Of a stretch of 64,000 bases of DNA, positions 56,581 through 63,541 are shown piece after piece. Under the pieces are notes generated by a model, which saw nothing but the letters and a program-made list of their open reading frames with translations, searched no databases and was not told the origin of the DNA. Origin of the DNA: JBAXTE01 sp963556065 (GTDB taxonomy: Bacteria > Bacteroidota > Bacteroidia > Bacteroidales > WCHB1-69); NCBI GenBank assembly GCA_963556065.3, contig CAUVYH020000024.1:5871-69870 (forward strand), given 5' to 3'. Made by a program: the position numbers and the translations under genes. How positions within the stretch are numbered: position 1 is the stretch's first letter; each line of letters opens with the position of its first letter.

Positions 56581-56694
56581 GCGATGCGTTGAGCATGCCG
56601 AAACGAGCAAAGTCGAAGTATGACGGAGAGATCAAAGCGATGCAGTGCGATGTGTTACGGTACCATGCGATGCGTTGAGCCTGTCGAAACGAGC
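56581..56694 (+). repeat. 28-nt near-direct repeat, copies at 56581-56608 and 56667-56694
   Basis: Both copies read GCGATGCGTTGAGC and end CGAAACGAGC with two mismatches in the middle. The TTGAGC...GTCGAAA core resembles the GIY-YIG hairpin unit at 52.3-52.9 kb (TTGAGCGGAGTCGAAA). Confidence 0.6.
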
Positions 56695-56890
56695 TTGCCG
56701 AACCGAGGATTTTAATTTTGTAGTCTAACGCTAAAAAAATAATTTTTAGAAGTCCCGTTTAGGGCTAAAAGTGGATAATTATAAAATTTATTTTACTTTT
56801 TAACATAAATCAATCCTTTTATTTAATAGGTTTGCAACATCAACTTTCCTTCGTTCTTTTCCGCCACGTCAATTAACCCAATATTTAGCC

Positions 56891-56910
56891 TTGATTTGAT
56901 TTGATTTGAT
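56891..56910 (+). repeat. TTGAT microsatellite (four copies)
   Basis: Four tandem TTGAT units about 88-107 nt upstream of the gene at 56998. Confidence 0.85.
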
Positions 56911-56997
56911 TTAATTTAAAAACAATGGATATGGGATTTATTGAAAGTGGGGTAAAGTTGGGGATAAGAACTAGTTATGCATAATAGTAAAAAAAAC

Positions 56998-57936
56998 ATG
57001 CCAGTATTTGACCTTTTTTCTAAAAAACAAAAACGATTACGAGGTGAAACCCCAGACGTTTATAGTTATGATAATTTTCCCCAACCTTTAAAGGTTCAAA
57101 TTGTTCATATAATCAAGGATGCCGTTGGTGAAGATATAAGTTATTCTCATTCAGATGATGAACCAAGCAAAGTTTATAAAAGTATTCATAAAATTCTATG
57201 TCGTGAATATGGAATATTTTCTTTAAGCAATAGTGAATATTCGACAGACTCAGATCAAAAATGTATATTTACCTTTTTTTTACGGACTATTGATATGGAT
57301 AAGATTATTGATATCATACAGTTGTCTTTTCAGCACATTGACAGAGGAATACGAAAAGATATTAATTATCGTTATAAGGTACAAGTTTCAATTTCTCCTG
57401 ACGAAGCCATAGAAGAATTAAATCAAAGATTCAAGGAGCATGGAATCGGTTATCAATTTGATGGTGGGGAAATTATTCGCGTTGATTCAACATATATTCA
57501 TTCAGAAATTGTAAAACCAACTATAAAACTTCTTTGGAATAAAAAGTTTATTGGCGCAAATGAGGAATTTTTAAAAGCCCATGAACATTATAGACATGGA
57601 CGAAATAAAGAATGTTTAAATGATAGTTTAAAAGCCTTTGAAAGCACTCTGAAAATAATTTGCAAAGAAAAGGGTTGGTTATTCAAAGAAACAGATACTG
57701 CAAAAAAATTAATTCAAATTTGTTTCCAAAACGAACTAGTTCCGTCTTTTTCTCAAAATCAATTTACTTCTTTACAAAATCTACTTGAAAGTGGAATTGC
57801 GACAATTAGAAATAAATTAGGAGGTCATGGACAAGGGCAAGTTCCGCAGAAAGTTGACGATGGAATGACTCGTTTTGGACTAAATTTGACTGGGACATGT
57901 ATGATTTTTTTAATTGAACAAAGTGGAATTCAATAA
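56998..57936 (+). CDS. STM4504/CBY_0614-like protein with Abi-C/HEPN-type C-terminus
   Basis: 312 residues from the ATG at 56998 (MPVFDLFSKKQKRLRGETPD), the family-typical start; an in-frame ATG at 56977 lies inside a boundary repeat. The N-terminal half contains YSYDNFPQPLKVQIVHIIK. The C-terminal third is helical and carries RNKLGGHGQG, an R-x5-H motif like HEPN ribonucleases and the abortive-infection C-terminal (Abi_C) domain, with ECLNDSLKAFESTLKIICKE before it. Related proteins are annotated as hypothetical or abortive-infection-like. I infer a possible RNase-type defence function. Base composition is AT-rich. It is flanked by near-identical ACTAxTATGCATAA sequences. Confidence 0.75.
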   Translation: MPVFDLFSKKQKRLRGETPDVYSYDNFPQPLKVQIVHIIKDAVGEDISYSHSDDEPSKVYKSIHKILCREYGIFSLSNSEYSTDSDQKCIFTFFLRTIDMDKIIDIIQLSFQHIDRGIRKDINYRYKVQVSISPDEAIEELNQRFKEHGIGYQFDGGEIIRVDSTYIHSEIVKPTIKLLWNKKFIGANEEFLKAHEHYRHGRNKECLNDSLKAFESTLKIICKEKGWLFKETDTAKKLIQICFQNELVPSFSQNQFTSLQNLLESGIATIRNKLGGHGQGQVPQKVDDGMTRFGLNLTGTCMIFLIEQSGIQ

Positions 57937-57944
57937 ACTACTAT

Positions 57945-58075
57945 GCATAAAAAAGGCTTGCTTTCAGCGGGGGTGAGCAGGGAATTGAAACGATAAACAA
58001 ATTAATAAACGATAGCGGTAAGCGACAAGAAAGTGGGATTTAATCCCCGCCGAAAAGCAAGCCTTGGCGTTAGTG
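57945..58075 (+). repeat. attC-like palindromic site between the two accessory units
   Basis: 131 nt. Arms AAGGCTTGCTTT (57953-57964) / AAAGCAAGCCTT (58054-58065) pair perfectly, then GCGGGG (57967-57972) / CCCCGC (58045-58050) after an unequal 2/3-nt gap, as with extrahelical bases of integron attC sites. It ends in GCGTTAGTG; outer boxes are GCATAAA (57945-57951) and GTTAGTG (58069-58075). No integrase gene is seen in the window. Confidence 0.45.
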
Positions 58076-58110
58076 GCAAGCTTAGTAAAAACGAGACAGA
58101 CAGCGATATT

Positions 58111-60129
58111 ATGAAAAAAATAGACTTTCATACACATACAGTTTCGACAATTAGTGATTATTCATTTGACTTTGACATTTCAAAAGTTAAAGAATATGTG
58201 GACAAACTAAAAATAGACGCATTAGCTATTACAAATCACAATGTGTTTGATTTAAAACAATATTATGAAATTAGGAATTCATTAACAATACCCGTTTTTC
58301 CGGGAATAGAAATTGATTTGGAGGGTGGACATTTACTACTTATAACGGATAAGGACGATTTTGAAGTTTCAAATTTTGATGAAAAATGTAAGCACGTTTC
58401 TGCACTCGTGAAGTCAAACACAGACACTCTGACACTAGCCCAATTTAAAGCGATTTTTCTAGAGCTAAATAAATATGTTCTTATTCCACATTACGATAAA
58501 AGCCCAGAAATTAAAAAAGCTACAATTCAAGCACTAAATTCTCACATTACCTCAGGCGAGGTGGCGAGTGTATCAAAATTTAAACGGATGTTGAAAGAAG
58601 AAGCCGGTCTTATTCCTGTTTTATTCAGCGATGTGCGTTTCAAAACTGGCTTGATAGATTTTCCGGCAAGGCAAACTTTTGTTGATTTAAAGGATATATC
58701 GTTGGCTGGAATCAAATCCTGTTTAGCTGATAAAAGTAAAATATCACTTACTAAAGAAAGTGGAAATGATTTCTTTCAAGCTACAGATGATGGATTAATA
58801 TTATCGACAGGATTAAACATTATATTAGGTGGACGTTCTTCTGGCAAAACAGTGACACTTAATAAAATTGCTTCTTCATCAGGAAATGCAAAGTATATAA
58901 GACAATTCTCATTATTACAAAATGATGAAGAGACTTTCAACAGAACTAACGATTCACGTTTAAGCATTATCCATAATAACTACTTAAACGAATTTAAATC
59001 TGCGATTGAAGATGTAGTTCAAATAGACCTCAAGCAAAACCATCTGAATATAGAAAGCTATATCGATTCGCTTAAAAAATTTGCTACAGAGAGTGAAAAG
59101 AAAGACTTGTACTCAAAATGTAACCTGTTCAGTGAAGACTCTTTTCCAATTAGCAACTTAATAAACTTAGATAAAGTTATAGAATCTGTTATAACATTAA
59201 TTGAAAATAATGAATATCAAGATATTATCACAAAATACATCTCATCTGAAAATCTTAAAAAATTACTAAGCGAATTAATTCAGAAGGCAATAGTTTCAAA
59301 AGTTGATAACGAACGAAAAAAGTGGCTAAACGCTATCATTGGTGATATTCAACGTGAGCTGAGAATAAAAACTACAAATACCTTTATCGAGAATATTGAT
59401 TTTTTCAAAATAACTCTCGACGAAATGAAAGTGATAAAATTCACTGAAGTTGTTTCCGCATTGAAAAAATCAAGACAAATCAATCAAGATGAATTAGGTA
59501 AATTTTCCATAATAACAACGACTATCCCAATTGAAAGTGCATCTGATCTACAAAAAATTGGGCGTGAAAAAAAGGTATATAGTAGCGCATTTAGTAAATA
59601 CAATAATCCATACGAGTATTTACTAAAACTCAGAGAAATAGGTGTCGAAGATGCAAGTCTTTATAAGTTTTTTGTCAAAATTGAATCTACTACCTTAAAT
59701 AAGGACGGGTTTAAAGTTTCGGGTGGAGAACGTTCAGAATTCAACTTAATACATGAAATAAAAGATGCTACTAAATACGACATTCTTTTAATAGACGAGC
59801 CTGAATCTTCCTTTGACAACTTGTTCTTGAAAAACGAAATTAATACACTCATCAAAGATATTTCCCAACTGATGCCAGTAGTGGTTGTGACTCACAATAA
59901 CACGGTAGGTGCATCTATAAAACCAAATTATGTTGCTATTACACAAAAAAGCTTAGAGAACAGAGAATTTGTATATCGTGTTTTTACCGGTTATCCATCT
60001 GACAAGGAATTAACTTGTTCCGACGGAAGTAAAGTAAAAAACTACGATTCAATACTAAACTGTTTAGAAGCAGGAATTGACGCATATACTGAACGAAAAA
60101 TCCAAACATATGAGATACTTAAAGATTGA
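58111..60129 (+). CDS. PHP-domain ABC/SMC-like ATPase
   Basis: 672 residues from the ATG at 58111 (MKKIDFHTHTVSTISDYSFDF); the upstream frame extension falls in the palindromic site and is rejected. N-terminal PHP phosphoesterase: DFHTHT, AITNHNVFDL, PGIEIDLEGGH, LIPHYDKSP. Walker A is ILGGRSSGKTVTLN near residue 245, an ABC-type signature is KVSGGERSEF, Walker B is DILLIDEPESSFDN, and the switch His is in VVVVTHNNT. The middle is helical. It resembles PHP-ATPase proteins with proven or proposed antiphage activity (for example Ppl and TrlF families), but it is shorter. Its stop overlaps the next gene in TTGA. Confidence 0.85.
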   Translation: MKKIDFHTHTVSTISDYSFDFDISKVKEYVDKLKIDALAITNHNVFDLKQYYEIRNSLTIPVFPGIEIDLEGGHLLLITDKDDFEVSNFDEKCKHVSALVKSNTDTLTLAQFKAIFLELNKYVLIPHYDKSPEIKKATIQALNSHITSGEVASVSKFKRMLKEEAGLIPVLFSDVRFKTGLIDFPARQTFVDLKDISLAGIKSCLADKSKISLTKESGNDFFQATDDGLILSTGLNIILGGRSSGKTVTLNKIASSSGNAKYIRQFSLLQNDEETFNRTNDSRLSIIHNNYLNEFKSAIEDVVQIDLKQNHLNIESYIDSLKKFATESEKKDLYSKCNLFSEDSFPISNLINLDKVIESVITLIENNEYQDIITKYISSENLKKLLSELIQKAIVSKVDNERKKWLNAIIGDIQRELRIKTTNTFIENIDFFKITLDEMKVIKFTEVVSALKKSRQINQDELGKFSIITTTIPIESASDLQKIGREKKVYSSAFSKYNNPYEYLLKLREIGVEDASLYKFFVKIESTTLNKDGFKVSGGERSEFNLIHEIKDATKYDILLIDEPESSFDNLFLKNEINTLIKDISQLMPVVVVTHNNTVGASIKPNYVAITQKSLENREFVYRVFTGYPSDKELTCSDGSKVKNYDSILNCLEAGIDAYTERKIQTYEILKD

Positions 60130-60416
60130 AAACAACCAAGGGCTTTTATCGGCTAGATGCTTCCAAAGAAAATTGGATTGATCTTGACCAAATAAACAAA
60201 GACCATTTACTCGCTTTGCTAAACTTTGCATCAGGCGAAAATTTTGAAATGGACGAATACAAAGAAGAACTACTTCAAAATCCTGCACATAACATTATTT
60301 ACAAAAACATTTACGGGAAATTCGACGACTTTCTTAATAATAGAACAAGATTTCAAGACAGCGTTGAAGCAACATATAGAACAGCAATTGAAAAATATAA
60401 ATTACAACAAGATTAA
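60126..60416 (+). CDS. Small partner protein of the PHP-ATPase
   Basis: 96 residues, TTG start at 60126, overlapping the ATPase stop by 4 nt. The sequence is helical and acidic (KENWIDLDQINKDHLLALLNF, GENFEMDEYKEELLQNP, FDDFLNNRTRFQDSVEATYRT), with no signal peptide or membrane segment and no domain I recognise. Overlap indicates coupled expression, so it may be a regulator, adaptor or antitoxin for the ATPase. Confidence 0.7.
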   Translation: MKTTKGFYRLDASKENWIDLDQINKDHLLALLNFASGENFEMDEYKEELLQNPAHNIIYKNIYGKFDDFLNNRTRFQDSVEATYRTAIEKYKLQQD

Positions 60417-60754
60417 AAAGCCAGCCACTAATAAGTAGGGCTTCAAGCGGTTCGAAGCGCCCAGCCCCGCATACAGCGAGGGTAAACAAGAAGCGCAGGT
60501 TGAACTAAATCTTTCGTGAAGCTTATGTGTTTCTAATCTGTTTTTTTTACATTTTAGTTTAAAAGAAGTAACGTATGCAGCCAACGAAACAGAATTAAAA
60601 GTTGCAATACTCACAACAATGTACACCGATTTAAAAATAAAGAATACAACTGTATTAACCTACCGTCCAATTAAGCAATGTCTAAAATAATAAATATTTA
60701 CAGGATATTTCAATTCTCCACAAAATCCCGCAGTGCTGCAAAAAGTGAATAGAT
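60417..60754. other. 338-nt region without gene
   Basis: Holds the possible second cassette boundary (60424-60505). From 60506 to 60754 there is AT-rich sequence; an open stretch ending at about 60691 has no start codon until its last 22 codons and is not called. Confidence 0.45.
60424..60505 (+). repeat. Possible second attC-like site
   Basis: Starts with GCCACTAAT (60424-60432), the complement (8 of 9) of GTTAGTGGC at the start of the same unit (58069-58077), and ends with GTTGAAC (60499-60505), which fits GTTRRRY. The inner stem is weak (GCTTC/GAAGC). Less certain than the site at 57945. Confidence 0.3.
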
Positions 60755-61852
60755 TTAAACGTTAAACCGGATATTGATAATATCTCCGTCTTCGATGATA
60801 TAGTTTTTACCTTCCACACTCATTTTTCCGGATTCCTTGCATTTTTGTTCCGAGCCATACTGAACCAGATCGGAATATTTAAACACTTCCGCGCGGATAA
60901 AACCACGTTCCAGATCGCTGTGGATTGCGCCTGCCGCCTGAGGTGCCGTAGCTCCTTTGCGGATACTCCACGCCCGGTTTTCCTTGCCACCCACGGTGAA
61001 AAACGAGATGAGATTCAATAATTTATAAGCGGAGTTGATCAACTTATGCACGCTGGGTTCGGTGAGTCCGACATCCTGTAGAAATGCAGTGCGGTCTTCC
61101 TCGCTGTCCAGTTCGGCAATATCGGCTTCGAGTTTACCGGCAACCGTCACGATTTCGGCACCGCTTCCGGCCAAAGCCGCTTCCACAGCTTTGCTGTGAG
61201 CATTTCCATTAACAGCCGAATTCTCATCTACATTACACACGTACATCACCGGCTTTTCGGTCAGCAACATTAAATCGGCGATGTGCTTATGATCCTCTTC
61301 GCTGATTTCGAGGGTGCGGATGGGTTTGAACTCCTCGATATGGGCTTTGCAGCGATGTAATACTTCGGCTGCTTTTTTGGCATCCTTATCCCCGGTTTTG
61401 GCCGCTTTTTCCACTTTCTGGAGCTTCTTCTCAATCTGTTCCAAATCCTTCACCTGAAGTTCAAACTCCACAATGTCGATATCTCTCACCGGATCGATGG
61501 AGCCTTCCACGTGAGGCAGGTTGGCATCGTCGAAACAGCGGAGCACATGAACCAATGCATCTACCTGACGGATGTCAGCCAAAAATGTATTTCCCAGTCC
61601 CAAGCCTTCGCTGGCACCTTTGGCTAATCCGGGAATATCCACGATTTCTACCGTTGCAAAAATCAGCTTTTCAGCTTTTACAAACTTGTGAATATCAATA
61701 AGCCGTGGATCGGGAACGTTGCAAACCCCAATGTTTGACTTGTTTGTGCTATATGCAAAGTTTGTAGCTTGTGCCTTCGTATTTGAAATACAGTTGAACA
61801 GTGTTGTTTTTCCGGAATTGGTTAACCCGATGATTCCACATTTTAGCCCCAT
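60755..61852 (-). CDS. ychF: Redox-regulated ATPase YchF (OLA1 family)
   Basis: 365 residues, normal length. G1 motif GLTNSGKTTLFN, G3 DIPGLAKGASEG, the ASEGLGLGNTFLADIRQVDA stretch and CNVDENS (NxxE in place of NKxD, the reason for ATP rather than GTP preference) identify YchF. A coiled-coil insert lies near 130-175, and a C-terminal TGS domain is present (SIRKGATAPQAAGAIHSDLERGFI). It binds ribosomes and affects redox and stress responses. Single gene with promoter at 61877-61884. Confidence 0.96.
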   Translation of the reverse strand: MGLKCGIIGLTNSGKTTLFNCISNTKAQATNFAYSTNKSNIGVCNVPDPRLIDIHKFVKAEKLIFATVEIVDIPGLAKGASEGLGLGNTFLADIRQVDALVHVLRCFDDANLPHVEGSIDPVRDIDIVEFELQVKDLEQIEKKLQKVEKAAKTGDKDAKKAAEVLHRCKAHIEEFKPIRTLEISEEDHKHIADLMLLTEKPVMYVCNVDENSAVNGNAHSKAVEAALAGSGAEIVTVAGKLEADIAELDSEEDRTAFLQDVGLTEPSVHKLINSAYKLLNLISFFTVGGKENRAWSIRKGATAPQAAGAIHSDLERGFIRAEVFKYSDLVQYGSEQKCKESGKMSVEGKNYIIEDGDIINIRFNV

Positions 61853-61876
61853 TGTGTATAGTTTTTAATTTGAATG

Positions 61877-61884
61877 CAAAAATA
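61877..61884 (-). promoter_or_regulatory. Bacteroidota -7 box for ychF
   Basis: TATTTTTG on the minus strand, 24 nt before the ATG at 61852. Confidence 0.55.
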
Positions 61885-61900
61885 CAATAAATAGTTGAAA

Positions 61901-61975
61901 GTCGAAAGGCTATAAAGGCTGTAAAGTCGAAAGGCTATAAAGTTTGTAAAGTCGAAAGGCTGTAAAGTCAAAAGT
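61901..61975. repeat. 25-nt tandem repeat, three copies
   Basis: GTCGAAAGGCTxTAAAG recurs with starts at 61901, 61926 and 61951. It lies upstream of ychF, about 17 nt beyond its -7 box. Confidence 0.8.
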
Positions 61976-62161
61976 TTGCTATCGGGAGTTAGCCTACGAT
62001 TCTTTTGGATTGATGAAAAATCATATAAATCCCCATGTTTGTTTAAGTGCTGTTCTGAAATTATTAGAAGCAGTTTATTTCAAAAAAAGAAAAAAGTATT
62101 GAATATTAAAAAAATGTCTTTATTTTTATAAGGTGAAATGATCCTAATTAACAAATCGAAT

Positions 62162-63040
62162 ATGAAACAAACGGTATCTTTAGTACTATCCAGCGGGAGT
62201 GCCAGAGGCATTGCTCATATTGGAGTAATTGAAGAACTGGAACGCCAGGGGCTTCAAATAAAGGCTATTGCAGGTTCTTCAATGGGGGCATTGGTGGGTG
62301 GAATATATGCATCGGGAAATTTAGATGTTTTTAAGGATTGGATGTGCAAGCTCGATAAAAAGGCGGTTTTTAGCCTTATTGATTTTACTTTAAGTGCCGA
62401 TGGAATTGTAAAGGGCGAAAAGGTGATTAAGGAATTACTAAAGATGATTCCGGATGTGAATATTGAAGATTTACCGATTTCGTACTGTGCGGTTGCAACA
62501 GATATTAAAAACGGAAAAGAGGTCGTTTTTGAGGGAGGCAGTCTTTTCGAAGCAATTAGAGCTTCAATTTCAGTGCCTACCGTTTTTAAGCCTTTTCATT
62601 ACGAAGAAATGGTATTGATCGATGGAGGCGTTTTGAATCCGATTCCGATTAATCGGGTAAAACGACGTGAAAATGATTTGTTGATAGCAGTTGATGTATG
62701 TGCTCCAATATCACATGAAACTCAAATAACATCAAATAAATCGGCAATTGAGGCGGCAAATGTTTCAATTATTAAAGAAAACGGACTTCGCTTATTGCCT
62801 CAAAATAATCGAAAACAACTGAATTATTATACGATTTTATCTCAATCGGGGAGTTTAATGGTACAGCAAATTTCGGCACTTACTATTGCAATTTATCAGC
62901 CGGATATTTTAGTTAAAATTCCTGTAAACTCTTATGAATCATATCATTTTTATAAGTCTGAAGAAATCATTAAATTGGGAGAAACTACCGCAAAAAAAGC
63001 AATTTCGGAATATCTGATAAATCAAAAAGATAACATTTAA
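62162..63040 (+). CDS. Patatin-like phospholipase
   Basis: 292 residues from the ATG at 62162 (MKQTVSLVLSSGSARGIAHIGV); an upstream ATG at 62138 adds eight residues. The oxyanion-hole SGSARG, nucleophile motif GSSMGALVGG and catalytic Asp motif VLIDGGVLNPIP are present, so the Ser-Asp dyad is complete. No signal peptide, so cytosolic or peripheral. Members cleave acyl esters of phospholipids or lysophospholipids. It has its own terminator at 63058-63093. Confidence 0.93.
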   Translation: MKQTVSLVLSSGSARGIAHIGVIEELERQGLQIKAIAGSSMGALVGGIYASGNLDVFKDWMCKLDKKAVFSLIDFTLSADGIVKGEKVIKELLKMIPDVNIEDLPISYCAVATDIKNGKEVVFEGGSLFEAIRASISVPTVFKPFHYEEMVLIDGGVLNPIPINRVKRRENDLLIAVDVCAPISHETQITSNKSAIEAANVSIIKENGLRLLPQNNRKQLNYYTILSQSGSLMVQQISALTIAIYQPDILVKIPVNSYESYHFYKSEEIIKLGETTAKKAISEYLINQKDNI

Positions 63041-63057
63041 GATCATTGTAACCCAAG

Positions 63058-63093
63058 AAAAAATCTACACCGGTTAAGAATGTAGATTTTTTT
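63058..63093 (+). terminator. Intrinsic terminator after the patatin gene
   Basis: Stem AAAAAATCTACA (63058-63069) / TGTAGATTTTTT (63081-63092) with an 11-nt loop, 18 nt after the stop; T-rich 3' side. Confidence 0.85.
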
Positions 63094-63150
63094 AGTTGCT
63101 TTATACAATACTTCGGTAATGTGTTGTAACACACTAATTATTAGTGCTTT

Positions 63151-63213
63151 GTCATTCCGAACCATAGCGATGAACCGAACGTAGTGAGCTCCTAGAAGGA
63201 AATCTATCTGATA
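63151..63213. repeat. Half copy of a GTCATTC-type interspersed repeat
   Basis: GTCATTCCGAACC ... GAAATCT resembles one arm of the 71-nt repeat at 56063 (GTCATTCTGAAC...GAATCT). The second arm is not evident. Confidence 0.4.
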
Positions 63214-63279
63214 ATCAATTGGTTACAATTTTTTCAAGTTCGTGAAATGAAAAATTTACCGAAGTAATGTTATACTAAA

Positions 63280-63525
63280 CTAACATTTAATATTAACATC
63301 TTCAACCGCTTTGATTTCGGGAATAGCTTTAATCATCGCTTGTTCCACTCCGTTTTTCAGGGTCATAATGCTGTGAGGGCAACAGCCGCAGGCACCTTGT
63401 AACTCTACTTTTACCACGTTGTCGTCGGTAATTTCTACAAAACGGATATCACCACCATCGGCTTGGAGATAGGGACGAATTTGTCCGATTACATTTTCTA
63501 CTTTGTTAATTAATGTATTGTCCAT
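63280..63525 (-). CDS. NifU-like C-terminal domain iron-sulfur scaffold protein
   Basis: 81 residues. The CxxC motif lies in LQGACGCCPHSIMTLKNGVEQ and the RPYLQADGGDIRFVEI start is typical. It carries or transfers iron-sulfur clusters. The gene begins 16 nt after the Mrp stop, so it is cotranscribed with mrp, an Fe-S carrier ATPase. Confidence 0.93.
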   Translation of the reverse strand: MDNTLINKVENVIGQIRPYLQADGGDIRFVEITDDNVVKVELQGACGCCPHSIMTLKNGVEQAMIKAIPEIKAVEDVNIKC

Positions 63526-63541
63526 AATATATAATTTGAGA

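Larger units (their letters stand above)
55985..56976. other. Repeat-rich gene desert, 992 nt
   Basis: No credible gene is present: the open frame at 56332-56610 (minus) has no protein-like pattern and lies in repeats. Contents are a 71-nt structured repeat (56063-56133), a 26-nt direct repeat (56163-56188 and 56448-56473), a 20-nt palindrome (56286-56305), a 28-nt near-repeat (56581-56608 and 56667-56694), a 5-nt tandem repeat (56891-56910) and a possible -7 box TAGGTTTG (56827-56834) for the next gene. Confidence 0.6.

Noticed and set aside
56332..56610. 92-residue minus-strand open frame in the gene desert
   Set aside because: It overlaps interspersed repeats, has low-complexity translation and no start context; similar spurious frames arise from these repeats.
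60524..60691. Open stretch of about 55 codons after the PHP-ATPase partner
   Set aside because: No start codon except for the last 22 codons; no family similarity.
61901..61975. CRISPR array
   Set aside because: The 25-nt units are adjacent tandem copies without unique spacers.
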